Positions 1 to 11,835 of a DNA stretch of 64,000 nt are shown one piece after another (the first letter of the stretch is position 1; every line of letters begins with the position of its first letter). Source of the stretch: Isoetes taiwanensis (Eukaryota; Streptophyta; Lycopodiopsida; Isoetales; Isoetaceae). The position numbers and the translations under genes were made by a program. The stretch is from NCBI GenBank assembly GCA_021234155.1, contig JAJEKV010000030.1, positions 17,162,003 through 17,226,002 of the forward strand, in the 5' to 3' direction. The notes beneath the pieces were generated by a model, which saw only the letters and a list, made by a program, of their open reading frames with translations, was not told the DNA's origin and did not search any database.

Positions 1-2180
1 ATTCACCTAGATTCCCCTATATTATCAAAGATTTTATGAAGGTTCCCTTGGATTCCCCTAAATTCTCAAAAAAAGTTCTAAGATTCCCATAGATTCTCGT
101 AGATTCTATTGATATTGCCCTAGATTCCCAAAGATTGTCTCAAGATTCGCCTAGACTCCCCAGGATTCTATGCAGATTCTCTTGGATTCCTTTAGATTCT
201 ATGAAGATTCCTTTAAGTTCTATAAGATTTCATCAAGATTACCCTAGATTCTTAAAGATTCCTTTAGATCATATAAAGATTCCTTTAGATTCCATCAAGA
301 TTCCCCTAGATTCTTCTAGATTCTCCTAGATTCTCTCAAGATTCACATGGTCTTTCCAAGATTCTATGTAGACTCTCTTAGATTCTCTAAGGTTCTATTA
401 ATATTCCCTAGATTCTCAAATATTCTATAGAGATTCCCCAGATTCCCATAAATTTTTCGAGATTCCCAAAGATGCCCCAAGATTCCCCATGATTTTATGT
501 AGATTCTCTTGGATTCCCTTGGCTTATATAAAGATTTCTTTAGGTTCTCCATGATTTCATCAAGATTCCCCTAGATTCCTAAAGATTTTATGAGGATTCC
601 TTTAGATTCCTTTAGATCATAGAAAGATTCCCTTAGGTTCTCCTAGATTCTCTCAAGATTCACATAGTTTTCTCAAGATTCTATGTATATTTTCCTAGAT
701 TCTCTAAGATTCTATCAAGATTTCCCTAAATTATCAAATATTTCTATGAAGATTCCCTAGGTTCCCAAAAATTCTCTCGACACTCCCCTACATTCCTAAA
801 GATAGATTCATCCAGATTTCCCATAGTTCTATATAGATTATCTTGGATTCCCATAGATTCTATAAAGATTCCTCTAGATTCTCCACAATTCCATCAAGAT
901 TTCCTTAGATTCCCAAAGATTCTATATAGATTCCTCTAGATTCTCCATGATTTGATCAAGATTCCCCTAGATTCACAAAGATTTATGAAGATTCTTTTAG
1001 ATTCCCCCAGATTCTATGAAGATTCCTTTAGGTTCTCCAAGATTTCATCAAGATTCCCAGGGATTCCCCTCGATTATTGAAGATTTTATGAAGGTTCCTT
1101 TAGATCATATGTCTCCAAGATTCTATCAAGATTCCCTTAGAATCTCAAAGATCCCATCAAGATTCCCAAATATTCTCTCAAGATTCACATAAATTCCACA
1201 AGATTCTATGTAGATTCTCCTAGAGTCTCTAAAATCCTAAGAAGATTCCCCTAGATTCTCAAATATTCTATGAAGATTCCCTTCGATATCCTTATATCCT
1301 CTCGAAATTCCCCTACATTCCTAGAGATTGCCCCAAGATTCACCTAGATTTTCCATGATTCTTTGTATAGTCTCTTGATTCCCTTCGATTCTATGAAGGT
1401 TCCTCTAGTTTCTCAAAGATTTCATCAAGATTCCCCTAGATTCCTAAAGATTTTATTGAGATTCCTTTAGATTCCCTTAGATACTATGAAGATTGAGATT
1501 CCATCAAAATTCCCATAGAATCTAAAAGATTCTATAGAGATTCCTTAGATTTTTAAAGATTCTATGTAGGTTCTCCTAGATTCTCTAAGATCTTATCAAG
1601 GTTCATCTAGATTCTCAAATATTCTATGAAGATTCCCTAGGTTTCCACAAATTCTCTCGAGATTCCCATAGATCCTCAAAGATCGTCCCAAGATTCATCC
1701 AGATTCCTCGCAGTTCTATGTAGATTCCCTTAGATCCTATGAAGATTTCCTTGGGTTCTCCAAGATTTCATCAAGATTCCCCTAGATTCTTAAAGATTCC
1801 ATCGAGATTCCCTTACATTCCGAACTATTCTCTCAGGATTCATATAGATTCCCCAATTCTATCTGGATTCTTCTAGATTCTCTAAGATGCTATGAAGATT
1901 CCCCTAGATCCTGTTGAGGTTCCCATAGTCCCCAAGAATCTCTTGAGATTCCCTAAATTCCCAAAGACTATTCCAAGATTCCCCTAGATTCCCTGAGATA
2001 TTATGAGAATTCCCCTAGATTCCCAAAGATTTTCCCAAGAATCCTAAAGATTCTCTTGAGATTCTTCAGATTCCCTAAGGTTCTGTTGAGATTCCTCTAG
2101 ATTCCTAAAGACCCCATGAAGATTCCCCTAGATTACCTTAAATTACCATAAATTCAGTAGTTCTAAGATTCTAAGAAGAT
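1..2180. repeat. Degenerate AGATTC-rich short tandem array
   Basis: About 2.2 kb is made almost entirely of variants of a 10-13-base word around AGATTCCCCTAGATTC and AAGATTCTATGAAGATTC. No copy is exact, so this is an old, drifted array rather than a young satellite. Open frames here (for example about 135-329 plus and 364-552 minus) are by-products of the repeat and are not genes. A second array with the same words and the same flanking tail lies at 45,931-47,030, and shorter ones lie inside 7,980-10,650 and in the inverted repeat near 43-45 kb. The left limit is outside the window. Confidence 0.9.
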
Positions 2181-2765
2181 TCTTAGAATCGGATCATGTT
2201 GGCTCCAACTGCAATGGAATAGTGTCAAAGCACCAATCATTGGAAAGCTCTCGACAAGAGGGATCCAATGGCGTAGGCTTCACCTCCATCCGAGCTCTGT
2301 ACTGCAAGTTACGTGCCTTTGAATGTGATTAAAAAAAAGAAGCTTCTTGGAAAGTGCATTCATAAATGCCTTGCCACCTCACTAACTTTTTATTAATGAG
2401 AGTGCCACCTCACCACTTTAAAAAAATATATATCAATTTAATATAAAAAGTTAAGGGCTAGAATTTATCCTCACCCTTTGATCTAACGGTTACAATCTCC
2501 TGCACCAAATCCACTTTTTTGGCACCTTCCTTGCCCCTTCCTAACAAAATTTAAGGGCTAGGATTTCTTCTCCTCTTTTGATCCGATGGCTTGGGGATGT
2601 GGTGCATGCCCCCATGCATGCCCATGCATGTCCCCCATGGAGGTCCAGTGGCTATATGTTCGCCATCTCACCTATTTTCAAATGAATGGCCTAGATCGAT
2701 TTGAATATATAGATATCTATTCCATGGGGGCATCCAAAGTAATTTTATATATATTATGATACACA
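2181..2765. repeat. Non-coding tail of the AGATTC repeat element
   Basis: This stretch matches 47,031-47,650 in order and orientation. Both have a segment about rescued Lys-poor text of the type GAGAGGAATCCAACGG, then a GTGCCACCTCA word, two AAGGGCTAGGATTTCTCCTC-like blocks, a run of CATGCATGCCCATGCATG words and an AT-rich end with TATATAATGATA. Two copies with the same neighbour show it is part of one repeat family. No coding potential is seen. Confidence 0.7.
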
Positions 2766-3756
2766 TCTTCTTCTTATATAATAAGATTATTGTGTATGTC
2801 TGTCTTCAATCTCGCCCTAGATCGGACGGCTCAGATTTAGGGCTGCAGATCCGACAGTCGTGGCAAAAAAAAGTCCTGATATGCCGTTATGGTAGTGATG
2901 CGGCTCCTCTTGGGCCACCAAGCTTGCTTCAATACGATCACCCTCAATCTTGCAAAATGCTTCCCTCTTTGGCTGTGGTAAAACTTCACGGAATGGCATG
3001 TGGCGGATTGGCATGGCAGAAAAGAGTTTCAGGCTGCAAAGCAATTTGTTCTGTAAGTCGTTTTTTGATCCAATGATGGTTCTTCATTTGCAGGTGCAAC
3101 GAGGTCGAGTGCAGGTCCGGATTTGAGATGGGAAGGTTAGGCGAATCCCCTGCTTTATTCTCTTTTTGAAGGTCTGACTCTGAAGCTCTTTGGCGAAGAG
3201 ATGTCCCCTTAGCTTCCGGGCACCTCTTCTATAGCCATTTTTACAGAATGCCCAGATAAATATACAAAGCCAAATTAGGCTGCCGACACAGTGACTCTGT
3301 TGTTTATCTCTGATGTTAATTTGGGATAACAGATTCTAGAACTTCGAGTTCTTCAGGGCATGTCTGTACATGATGATTTGCCATTACCAGCTAATATTGC
3401 AGTTCCGGATATATTTGTTGCTATACTACTAGATTTGGTGTCGAAATGATGTCTGCTTGAGATGATTTGAATGCAATGGAGACTCGATGTATAGTATGAG
3501 AACTCAGAATTTGATCACAATATTTTCATGGATTCAAGAGATCCCTACGATTTTGAGCATTTATATATTTGTTTTTGTTTGTTACTTTCTGAAGTGTTTG
3601 ATGCGGCTTTATTCTTTATTCTAAAGGCATTTAACAATCGCAGGTCCCTAGGAATAGCCAGCTCTTTGACGCAAATAAAGGTTAGTTTTCTTCACTGCGG
3701 ATTCTGTTTGTATATTGAGTGCTTGCAGAAGAATTGTTTTGCCTGTTGCTATGCAG

Positions 3757-4520
3757 ATCTATAGCATTGGCTGCACAAGGGGGTAGTTTCCTAGATCTCA
3801 AAATGCTCACCCTTTTTGGAATTGGGGCAGTTCTTTTAAGAGGTGCCGGTTGCACTATAAACGACTTGCTTGATAGGGACATCGATGGGAAGGTTAGCTT
3901 ATGTCCCCAACTTTGCTCATTTGTTCATCCATGAAATTGTCTCTCAAGTTTATGTTTTCCCATATGTTGGGTAAATGTTGGGTAGATTTATGTAATCCTG
4001 TGCAGCAGTACAAGGGATTTTAGATCCTTTAGGAACGAGATTACAGGCATATTTGTTCTTTCAGTTTTTATAGTAATGGTAGTTTGTCGTGATGAACTTA
4101 ATTTATCAGTGGAGGGGTAAGCTATAAGGGCTTATACTACAATTTTAACTTGCCATCTTTTTCGTGATATTATTATCTCATGCTTGATCAACCATAAACC
4201 ATTATATGGAAAATCATGCCATTTTTCTGATACTTAGTTTCTAAATGATTACCTTCAGCTTTAACATTTTCTAGGATTTTTCTGTTTACATTTGTGCAGC
4301 CGCATGCTAGGAGCTTCTTCTCTATTGTTAGTTGGAACATACCCATTAATGAAGAGATGGACATTTTGGGTAATGCATTCTGTCTCTCTTCCATAAAAGC
4401 ATTTAGCATGACATTTATATGGTGAATAGATTGTTTATCATGGTAGCCTCAGGCATATCTGGGGCTAACATTCAACTGGGAAGCCCTATTGGGCTAGGCT
4501 GCAGTAAGAGGAAGCCTGGA
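3757..4520 (+). pseudogene. Captured exons of 4-hydroxybenzoate polyprenyltransferase (COQ2/PPT1-like)
   Basis: Three exon pieces with their splice sites are visible. 3757-3892 encodes [19 protein letters not shown], the first Asp-rich prenyl-diphosphate-binding motif of the UbiA family. 4300-4369 encodes LGASSLLLVGTYPLMKRWTF. 4453 to about 4520 encodes AYLGLTFNWEALLG followed by an in-frame TAG at 4495, where the plant enzyme has Trp. The order matches plant PPT1, the mitochondrial enzyme that prenylates 4-hydroxybenzoate for ubiquinone. The 5' exons and the 3' half are absent and the last piece runs directly into kinase sequence. This is therefore a dead transposon-captured fragment that kept its introns, so DNA was copied rather than mRNA. 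Confidence 0.82.
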
Positions 4521-4525
4521 CCTAT

Positions 4526-4907
4526 TGTGATTTTGGTTTGGCTCGCCAATATGGTAGCCCCCTCAAGACCTACACTAAGACAGTTGTTACACTTCGGTAT
4601 AGGTATGAAATTTTTAATCTTGAACACGGAAACTTTTGTTTCTCTTTCAACTGTTTTTGAATTTGTGACCTGCTCAATGACAGGGTGCCTGAACTGCTCC
4701 TTGGATCAAGGAATTATTCTACCACAATCGATATGTGGTCGTTAGGCTGTATCATGCCAGAACTTCTCGCGAAAGATCCTCGAAATTTAGAAATAAAACA
4801 GATTGACAAGATGAGTCTCTTCAGATCTTCAGGACCTTGGGAACTCCCAATGAGAAGATATGGTCTGATTATGTTAATCTGCCTGTAGTTAAAAATGCAA
4901 CTTCAAG
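4526..4907 (+). pseudogene. Captured exons of a CDKG/CDK11-like protein kinase
   Basis: 4526-4602 encodes [18 protein letters not shown] through LRYR, with the DFG motif and T-loop. After an intron, 4684 onward encodes [20 protein letters not shown] and [13 protein letters not shown]. This is subdomains VII-IX of a CDK most like plant CDKG / animal PITSLRE kinases. The usual APE motif reads VPE. A further piece ([18 protein letters not shown]) is in another frame, so there is at least one frameshift. There is no N-lobe, P-loop or C-terminus. The join to COQ2 sequence is at about 4520-4528 inside an apparent exon, making a chimeric capture. Confidence 0.85.
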
Positions 4908-5254
4908 AACCATTTGTAAGAGCTCAGCTTTGTTATTTCCTTTTTTTTTTTTCAATCTCAAGGACCACACAAGTCGGGTTTTTGGAGTAATAAACTCCTA
5001 TCTTGAATTATTTATCCACATGGTTTTAGAATGGAGACCTTTACTCCAGGAATTAAGCGTGGGTGCAGCGGAAAAGAAGCTCTGCAGCACAATCGGTTCC
5101 AAAAGGTGCCTTTACCAAAAATGAAGGAACTTTATGCAAACCTTTTCTGTTTGTAATGACCATGATCGGTAAGCCTTTCTATGTGCTTTGTGTGGCGCTT
5201 GAAAGGCTGATGAAAAGTTTGGATCCTTTAGAAGAACAGAGAAAGCGTGAACTC
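4908..5254. other. Unassigned stretch downstream of the kinase fragment
   Basis: A short pyrimidine tract (about 4930-4950) is followed by a segment around 5038-5140 that stays open in one frame (encoding ETFTPGIKRGCSGKEALQ). It may be a further captured exon. I do not recognise it and see no full gene. Confidence 0.3.
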
Positions 5255-5261
5255 CATTAAG

Positions 5262-5385
5262 AATAGAATAGAATAGTTTTTTTAACGTCCACGGAGACCA
5301 ATAGGTCATGGGACCCATACAATGGGCTAGTACAATCATTACTACTAGGATTAAAAAACCCCTGCCTCAAAAGGTCTATTCTATT
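5262..5385. mobile_element. Short MITE-like insertion
   Basis: A 124-bp segment starts AATAGAATAGAATAG and ends CTATTCTATT, giving short terminal inverted repeats. It is flanked on both sides by CATTAAG (5255-5261 and 5386-5392), a direct repeat that fits a target duplication (7 bp, or 8 bp with one mismatch, as in hAT-type MITEs). It has no coding capacity. It lies in the captured-gene block and so is younger than the capture. Confidence 0.55.
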
Positions 5386-5830
5386 CATTAAGACTGTGAA
5401 CTTGGAACAGGAGGTCTTTTTGATTGAGACATTATTTTCATTGGTCTAACACTCTGCTAAATCTGCTGACTTTGGAATGAGAAATTTCTATATGGAGCTT
5501 GCTTCCCATGTGGACACATGCTGGCCTTTACACAATTTTACGACTTAGACAAAGTTTCCTATTCATTGGGAAGCACAACCAACACACAGAATAAAGTATG
5601 GACTCTTAAGATGAACATGGCCATGTAAATTAAATTGCATTTCCCAACATTTCTTTTTTTAATGAAACAACTAGAATATGTAGCAAAATAACAGGGGGTT
5701 CCAGGGGGATTTGATATGGGTGTAAAAATAACAATTCCTGAAACCATAGACCATACATCCCCAAAAAATTGAATAAGTTGTTATAAAAAAAAACATAGAT
5801 TCAAGATAAAAAATAATTATATTAACTCAC

Positions 5831-5893
5831 TGGGTATATTGGTTAAAGTAGTCTAATTAGGACTGAGTTATTTTGGTAGAGGTTCGAGCCCCC
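5831..5893 (+). promoter_or_regulatory. tRNA-like A/B-box pair (possible SINE head)
   Basis: TGGGTATATTGGTTAAAG at 5831 resembles a Pol III A box, and GGTTCGAGCCCCC at 5881 matches the B box, about 50 bases apart. This arrangement is typical of tRNA-derived SINEs. No acceptor stem is seen, so it is not a tRNA gene. Confidence 0.35.
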
Positions 5894-6825
5894 GTATTTC
5901 ATATTCTAAAATCTTAGGCAAAGACGTATAGAGGTTTGATATTCCCTCAAAACCTTAGGGGAAATCGTATTTCATATTTCAAAATCATAGGCGCCTCCAA
6001 TCATAAATGACTATAAGCGAAACGAGAGGCGCCCAGAGGCCCCAACATACGATCTGGGTCGTAGGATCGACGAATCCAACGACTGTGATAGTCCAGGGTG
6101 CACCTCGTTTAGAATATGTAGCAAAATAACAGGAATACAAAATATGGACAAAATAATACAAAATACAAAATATGGACTCTTAAGATGAACATGACCATCT
6201 AAATTAAATTGAATGTATATATGCAACATAACATTACAATGTAACCACACAAAATCAATGTAATAGGCTACTAACAATGTAATAACCTGCTTTTAGCGAC
6301 GATATGAACCAAATGTGCACAAACGTTTGTATGTTAGACAAAAGTTCTAACAAATGTTACGTGTTGAAAATATAAAGAATATATGTTGAACCATTGAAAT
6401 AAATGTGCAGAAACGTTTGTATGTAGGGCCAAAGTTCTAACCAAGAACATGTTGAACCATTGAGATAAATATGCAGAAACGTTTGTATGTAGGGCTAAAG
6501 TTCTAACTGCCACGTTACCTTTTTGTGTGCCTTTAAAAACAACAATGATAAGGAAAAAACAGGCCAAGGAAAAACCACCATCCCAACTTTGCTTTGAGCT
6601 TGGCTTTCTATAGTAATGTGAAAAATTAATACATTGGCAAGGGTTCAAATCCCATGGGCATAACAACTAAAAAAGTATGGCATAATAGCAACTAAAATTG
6701 CTGTGAAGGCAACTACCAGAATAATTAACAACTTCCCAAAACATTGTCTCATTGCCTCATCAAAAAAATTGTCTCATTGAAAAATGAAAAGCATCTAGCC
6801 TTAAAGGGTCGTCCAAGAAAAACTC

Positions 6826-6951
6826 TTAGAAGATAAGTAGGGACACCTTCCAAGTTAGGGGCATTACTGGCCTATCATTTACAGGTTCTTAGAGGATAAG
6901 TAGGGATACCTTCCAGGTTAGGGGCATTACTGGCCTATCATTTACAGGTTC
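6826..6951. repeat. Two tandem copies of a 63-bp unit
   Basis: Copies at 6826-6888 and 6889-6951 contain GATAAGTAGGGA, CCTTCCA and GGGGCATTACTGGCCTATCA and differ at only a few positions. The second copy runs into a hairpin at 6961-6975 (CCCAGCAACGCTGGG) that also occurs at 7879-7895. The pair may therefore be sub-terminal repeats of the Helitron-like element. Confidence 0.8.
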
Positions 6952-7878
6952 CAACTTATACCCAGCAACGCTGGGCACTGTTACTATTATACTTATACTG
7001 TATCAATAGATGCTTGCAGACGACTCTAGCTGCCACATGGAGCTGCCCCATACTTTATTTTACTCTTCATTTATATTTTCTTTAAGGGAATACTCACTCT
7101 CTTTTATTTTACTCTTCATTTATATATTGTATAGGTGAATGCACTTATTTTTAAAGATAAGTAATAACAATAAAAGAAGAAAGATATGCTTTTTAAATTC
7201 AAGATATTAATGTAGACACTGTTATATTCTATCCAATTCATCTTACTGCACAAAGTAAGGTGCTATTTAGGTTCAAACTTTTTAAAATGTGTTAATGACT
7301 TCCGAGATAGGAATTTTAAGTCATGACCATGTCTTCTGGAGCAAAGAGCATATTGTATAAGACAATATCAACATTCTGGTTGCTATATTGTTGCTATATT
7401 GATCGAAGGATCCAAATTCATGTCTCTTTGTCAACGGCCCAAATTTATGCCCTTTTTCCCTTCTAATCAAAACATCAACCTACGGCCATGAGTTGATGCG
7501 AGGAGAACACCATCTAACAACATGAGAAAATGCAAGAGATAAGCGAAAAAAAAAGGGGAACAAATTAAAGAAGTGGAAGGGTTTTTAGAAAGAAAACAAG
7601 GGAAATCCATCAAAGAAAGTCTAGACTCAATCCAAGGGCACCTCTGATGCACATGCATTTGCGCTGACCTCTAATACTTCAACTAACAAACATAGAAGAC
7701 ATTAAGAAGTCTTGCCAATGCATCAAGCTGTTCTAGGCCCCCAAGGACACAAATGTGGAAGCTTCTAAGAGAGTGATGAATTGGAAAGCAAGCTAGACAC
7801 TGAATTAAAGGATAATGCATTGGTGAGCCAAGACCTCAATATCACTGTTGCCTTAACATTTACAGGTCCACAACTTAT

Positions 7879-7906
7879 GCCCAGCAACGCTGGGCACCGT
7901 TACTAG
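7879..7906 (+). other. Helitron-type 3' end: hairpin plus CTAG
   Basis: GCCCAGC-AAC-GCTGGGC forms a perfect 7-bp stem with a 3-base loop. ACCGTTA and CTAG follow, then T. Helitrons of plants end in a short GC-rich hairpin about 10 bases before CTRR and insert between A and T. A sister copy at 6961 has the same hairpin but CTAT in place of CTAG. Confidence 0.5.
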
Positions 7907-8741
7907 TACTTACATATATATATCCGACAAGAAAAGAGAACTCTTGCAGTATAAATTTATACCGAATTGTATATATATACAAGAAATTTAATGCGTCCTA
8001 CGGTGCATGTTCGAGTTTTAGCATGTTCCTACGTGCAAGTTCTTGTAAAAGAATCTCTTGATAGATTCTCTAAGATTCTACCAAGGTTCGCATTTCTCTA
8101 AATTTTATAAGCTTCCCTCTAGATTCTATTAGATTTCCCTAGATTCTCCAAGATTCTATGAAGATCCCCTTAGATTCATTTAGATTTTATAATATTGCCC
8201 TAGGTTCCCTTACATTACATGAGATTCAAAGAGATTCTATAAAGATTCCCTTAGATACTCTAAGATTTCATCAACATTTTCTTAGATTCCCTTAGATTTT
8301 ATGAAGATTCCTTTAGATCCCCAGATTTTAAGAGATTCCCTTAGGCTTGTAAATATTTTCCTAGATTCTCTTACATTTTATAAGATTTTCTTACATTCTA
8401 TTAAATTCTTCTAGATTCCTTTACATTCTATAACTTTTTAGAACATTATAAGACTTTCTGGAACATTCTAAGACTTTCAATATATTTTAGAACTTTCTGG
8501 AAGTATTCTAAAACATTCTAAAACTTATTAGAACAATTTGGAACTTTCTGGAAGAATTTTCTTACATCCCCTCCCAGATTCTCTTATGTTCTAGAACTTT
8601 CTAGAAGATTCTAAAACTTTCTAGAGCCTTCCAGAACATTCTAGAACCTTCTTAAACTAGAATGTTATAGTCTATTTTATCTTAATGGGTACATTACCCT
8701 TAAGTATATTTGAAACATAAATTGTTCAGGGAATTAATGCT

Positions 8742-8795
8742 TAGTCTAGTGGTTAGAATGGGGGGTTGGAGGGTCAATGGCTAGGGTTCGAATCC
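8742..8795 (+). promoter_or_regulatory. tRNA-like Pol III box pair 1
   Basis: A-box-like TAGTCTAGTGG starts at 8742 and a perfect B box GGTTCGAATCC starts at 8785, 43 bases later, which is the spacing of a real tRNA. Acceptor-stem pairing is not seen. Confidence 0.55.
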
Positions 8796-9557
8796 CCCAC
8801 ACAACATAAAAATTTTAAAAGCCTTTTCCTAAAGGATGAGCATTCAACTTGGGCCGTAGGATCTTGGACTCGATCAAGGGCCGAGATCTCACGCAACGTG
8901 AGCCATAGGATCTATTACATATAATTCCCAAAGTCATGTACACCGTAGGATGTGTCCCAAAGCAACGTGAGCCATAGGATCTCGGACCAACGATTAGGAT
9001 CAAATCAACCTGGACCGTAGGATCGCGTCTATACGAATTATATATAAACTCCCATGCCATCTGGGCCGTAGGATACGTCCCAATGCCACGTGAGCCGTCG
9101 GATCTCGAATGGACGGTCGGATAAGACGGCGCATTGTTCCAGTTTTAGCATGTTCTTACGGTGCAACGCCCTGTAGTGCTCTAGATAACCAACGATTCCA
9201 CTGAGATTCTCTTGTGCTTCCTCTATATTCTTCAACATTCAATGTATTATATTTAGCATTCATGAAGATTCCCCTACATTCTCTTAGAATTTTCTATCTT
9301 GATTGAGGTGCTCACCCACATTTTTCCGTTAGACTTGTATATTTTCCTAGGTTCTCTTACAATTTATGAGATTTCCTTATATTCCTTTTAATTCTCCTGG
9401 ATTCCCTTACATTCTAGAAATTTCTAGAACATTTTAGAATTTTCTGGAACATTTTGAAACTTTCAAAACATCCTAGAATATTATAGTCTACTTTATCTTA
9501 ATCAGAACATTATCCTTAAGTATGTTTGAAACATAAACTATTCATAGAATTAATGTT

Positions 9558-9612
9558 TGGTCTAGTGGTTAGAGTGGGGGGTTTGGGGGGTTGAGGTTCA
9601 GGGTTCGAATCC
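9558..9612 (+). promoter_or_regulatory. tRNA-like Pol III box pair 2
   Basis: TGGTCTAGTGG starts at 9558 and GGTTCGAATCC at 9602, 44 bases apart. It sits in the same module context as the copy at 8742. Confidence 0.55.
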
Positions 9613-10715
9613 CTCCAATAACATAAAAAATTTTAAAAGCCTTTCCTTAAGGAACGAGTATTCAATATGAGCCTTAGGATCTTAGACTCAATCAACGATC
9701 AAGATCTCATCATATAAAAGCAATATGAGCCGTAGGATCTATTACATATAATTCCCAAAGCCACGTGGACCGTAGGATGTGTCCCCAAGCCACGTGAGCC
9801 GTCGGATCTCGGACTGACGGTCAGGATCAAATCAATCTCGACCGTAGGACCATGGTACACATATTATATGTAAACTCCCAGGCCATCTGGGCCGTAGGAT
9901 ACGTCCCAAACCCACGTGAGCCATCGGATCTCGAACGGACGGCCGGATAAGCGTGAAACATAAGAACATAGATAAGATAAGATAGAGAAGATAGATAGAT
10001 AGACAAGAAAATTAATACGTCCTACGATGCATTGTTCCAGTTTTAGCACGTTGTTACGGTGTAAGGCCCTGTAGTGCTCTAGATAACCAACGATTCTACT
10101 GAGATTCTCTTGTGATTCCTCTATATTCTTCAACATTCTATGTATTATATTTAGCATTCATGAAGATTCCCCTAGATTCTCTTAGAATTTTCTATTCTGA
10201 TTGAAGTGCTTACCCATGAGCATTTAAAACCTTCCAAAATAATTTATTTTGGATCTGTGCAACATTTTTAAAACATTTTCTATTTTTAGATTGAGGCTCT
10301 TGCCCTGAGCATCTAGAATATTTTTTTTTTCAAGATTTATATTGTACACCTTTATTATGAAACATTTTAGAACATTCTATTGTCGCTCTTTGCAAAATCT
10401 TAAAAAAACTCTAAGATTTCATCAAGATTTTCTTAGATTCCCTATGAAAATTCCCTTAGATTCAATTAGATTTTAAAAGATTCCGTTAGACTTGTATATT
10501 TTCCTAGATTCTCTTACAATTTATGAGATTTCCTTATATTCCCTTTAATTCTCCTGGATTCCCTTACATTCTAGAAATTTCTAGAACATTTTAAAACTTT
10601 CTGGAACATTTTGAAACTTTTAAAACATCCTAGAATATTATAGTCTATTATATTTTAAATTAGAACATTACCCTTAAGTATATTTGAAACATAAATTATT
10701 CATTGTATTAATGCT

Positions 10716-10770
10716 TGGTCTAGTGGTTAGAGTGGGGGGTTTGGAGGGTTGAGGACTAGGGTTCGAATCC
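10716..10770 (+). promoter_or_regulatory. tRNA-like Pol III box pair 3
   Basis: TGGTCTAGTGG starts at 10716 and GGTTCGAATCC at 10760, again 44 bases apart. The CACGTGAGCCGTCGGATC repeats downstream are extra-dense in this module (10,870-11,170). Confidence 0.55.
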
Positions 10771-11215
10771 CCCCAATAATATAAAAAAGTTTAAAAGCCT
10801 TTCCTTAAGGAACAAGCATTCAATATGAGCCCTAGGATCTTAGACCAAAGCCGTAGGATCTATTACATATAATTCCCAAAGCCACGTGGACCGTAGGATG
10901 TGTCCCCAAGCCACGTGAGCCGTCGGATCTCGGACCGACGGTCAGGATTCCCCAAGCCACGTGAGCCGTCGGATCTCGGACCGATGGTCAGGATCAGATC
11001 AATCTGGACCGTAGGAGCGCGGTACACATCTCGGACCGACGGTCAGGTCAGATCAATCTAAACCGTAGGAGCGTGGTACACATATTATATGTAAACTCCC
11101 AAGCCATCTGGGCCGTAGAATACGTCCCAAATCCACGTGAGCCGTCGGATCTCAAACGGACGGTCGGATAAGCGCGAAACATAAGAACATATATAAGTTA
11201 GATATATATCTGTTA

Positions 11216-11826
11216 TATATATACAATTATTTGAATCTAGACGCCGAGGTGTCGCCGTCTGGACGGTTTAGATTGTGAGATCCAACGGTCCTAACGAAGC
11301 CACCTCAATCCACCCAAGCACTCCCTTATATATAAGACATTGATGTGTCGCCGCCTCCACCGTCCATGTTTGAGATCGATGGTTTGGATCAAAAGCCCTT
11401 TCCTTTGGGGCTTTTAATCTAGACCGTCGAAAGTGCTGGATTAATGGTAAAGATTTAGCCCCAAATATTAAATGCAATAAATCCAAATTGTGAGATTGAC
11501 GGCTCTGATAAAGCCATGTATACTCATTGCATTAAATACTAAATTATGAGGTGGCAAGGTGTTTGCTTGCCCATATTGTGAGGTGGCAATAAAATTAATT
11601 CTCCTGATTAAATAACCACACAACAAGAAACGTGCCGAAAATTAAAGTGGCAAGGCATTCAAATTTGGCCATTGAAATTAGGGAAGAAATCTTGACCGTT
11701 AGTTAGAAAATTTTAATGTGATAGTTTTTTGAAATAAGCTTTAATCTTGGCCTTTGGATACGAAAAGATGCAACCTCAACCATCCGATAGGCGGATGGGG
11801 GCATATTTATGTGGTAATCCGTTATT
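11216..11826. other. Non-coding repeat flank left of the MULE
   Basis: No gene is seen. Words such as GAGATCCAACGGTC, GACCGTCGAAAGTG and AGGTGGCAAGG resemble the tail repeats at 2.2-2.7 and 47.0-47.6 kb. The stretch is probably part of the same repeat family, into which the MULE inserted. Confidence 0.5.
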
Positions 11827-11835
11827 GCATTGCTG
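11827..11835. repeat. 9-bp target-site duplication, left copy (GCATTGCTG)
   Basis: GCATTGCTG lies directly outside the left TIR and is repeated exactly at 33,454-33,462. Nine bases is the usual MULE duplication length. Confidence 0.92.

Larger units (their letters stand above)
5386..7878. other. AT-rich non-coding stretch with local duplications
   Basis: No gene is recognised. A 50-bp phrase (TATGGACTCTTAAGATGAAC and following) occurs at about 5598 and 6172. The word AAACGTTTGTATGT recurs at 6321, 6411 and 6477 within a local tandem repeat. The open frame at about 6334-6666 minus is built from those repeats. Confidence 0.6.
2766..7906 (+). mobile_element. Helitron-like block with captured gene exons (candidate)
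   Basis: The right end looks like a Helitron 3' terminus. A perfect 7-bp-stem hairpin (GCCCAGC AAC GCTGGGC) is followed 8 bases later by CTAG, with T as the next base. The block separates two parts of the AGATTC repeat family and holds broken exons of two unrelated genes, as expected of exon-capturing elements. The proposed left end (A then TCTTCTTCTTATATAATAAG) is only a guess from the A/TC rule. No Rep/helicase gene is present, so it would be non-autonomous. Confidence 0.4.
7940..11215. repeat. Tandem composite modules: tRNA-like box, CCGTAGGATC words, AGATTC array
   Basis: Three successive modules, about 0.8 and 1.15 kb apart, share one order. First is an AGATTC-type array and a stretch of TTCTAGAAC words, then a tRNA-like box pair. 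An AAAATTTTAAAAGCCTTTCC phrase and CACGTGAGCCGT(A/C)GGATCTCGG repeats follow, ending in a GCGTCCTACGGTGCATG-like phrase. The CACGTG core (a plant G-box) recurs many times. The same modules form the inverted repeat at 42.1-45.9 kb. Frames on the minus strand that read PRSYGSRC are products of the repeat. Confidence 0.85.

Noticed and set aside
1-2180. CRISPR-like array or coding satellite
   Set aside because: Words are degenerate and contiguous, with no constant repeat and unique spacer pattern, in a eukaryotic genome.
2756-3076. 106-residue frame at the left edge of the captured block
   Set aside because: No similarity to COQ2 N-terminal exons or to other families could be seen. The opposite strand is also open.
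8815-9060. Open frames reading PRSYGSRC...THPTVHMTLGIICNRSYGSR (also 43,578-43,823, 43,988-44,233, 44,384-44,659)
   Set aside because: They recur on either strand only where the CCGTAGGATC/CACGTGAGCC repeats lie and consist of that repeat translated. No domain is present.
8742-10770. True tRNA genes at the A/B-box pairs
   Set aside because: The D- and T-arm-like boxes are present but no acceptor stem pairs and no sensible anticodon loop is seen, so they are tRNA-like modules only.
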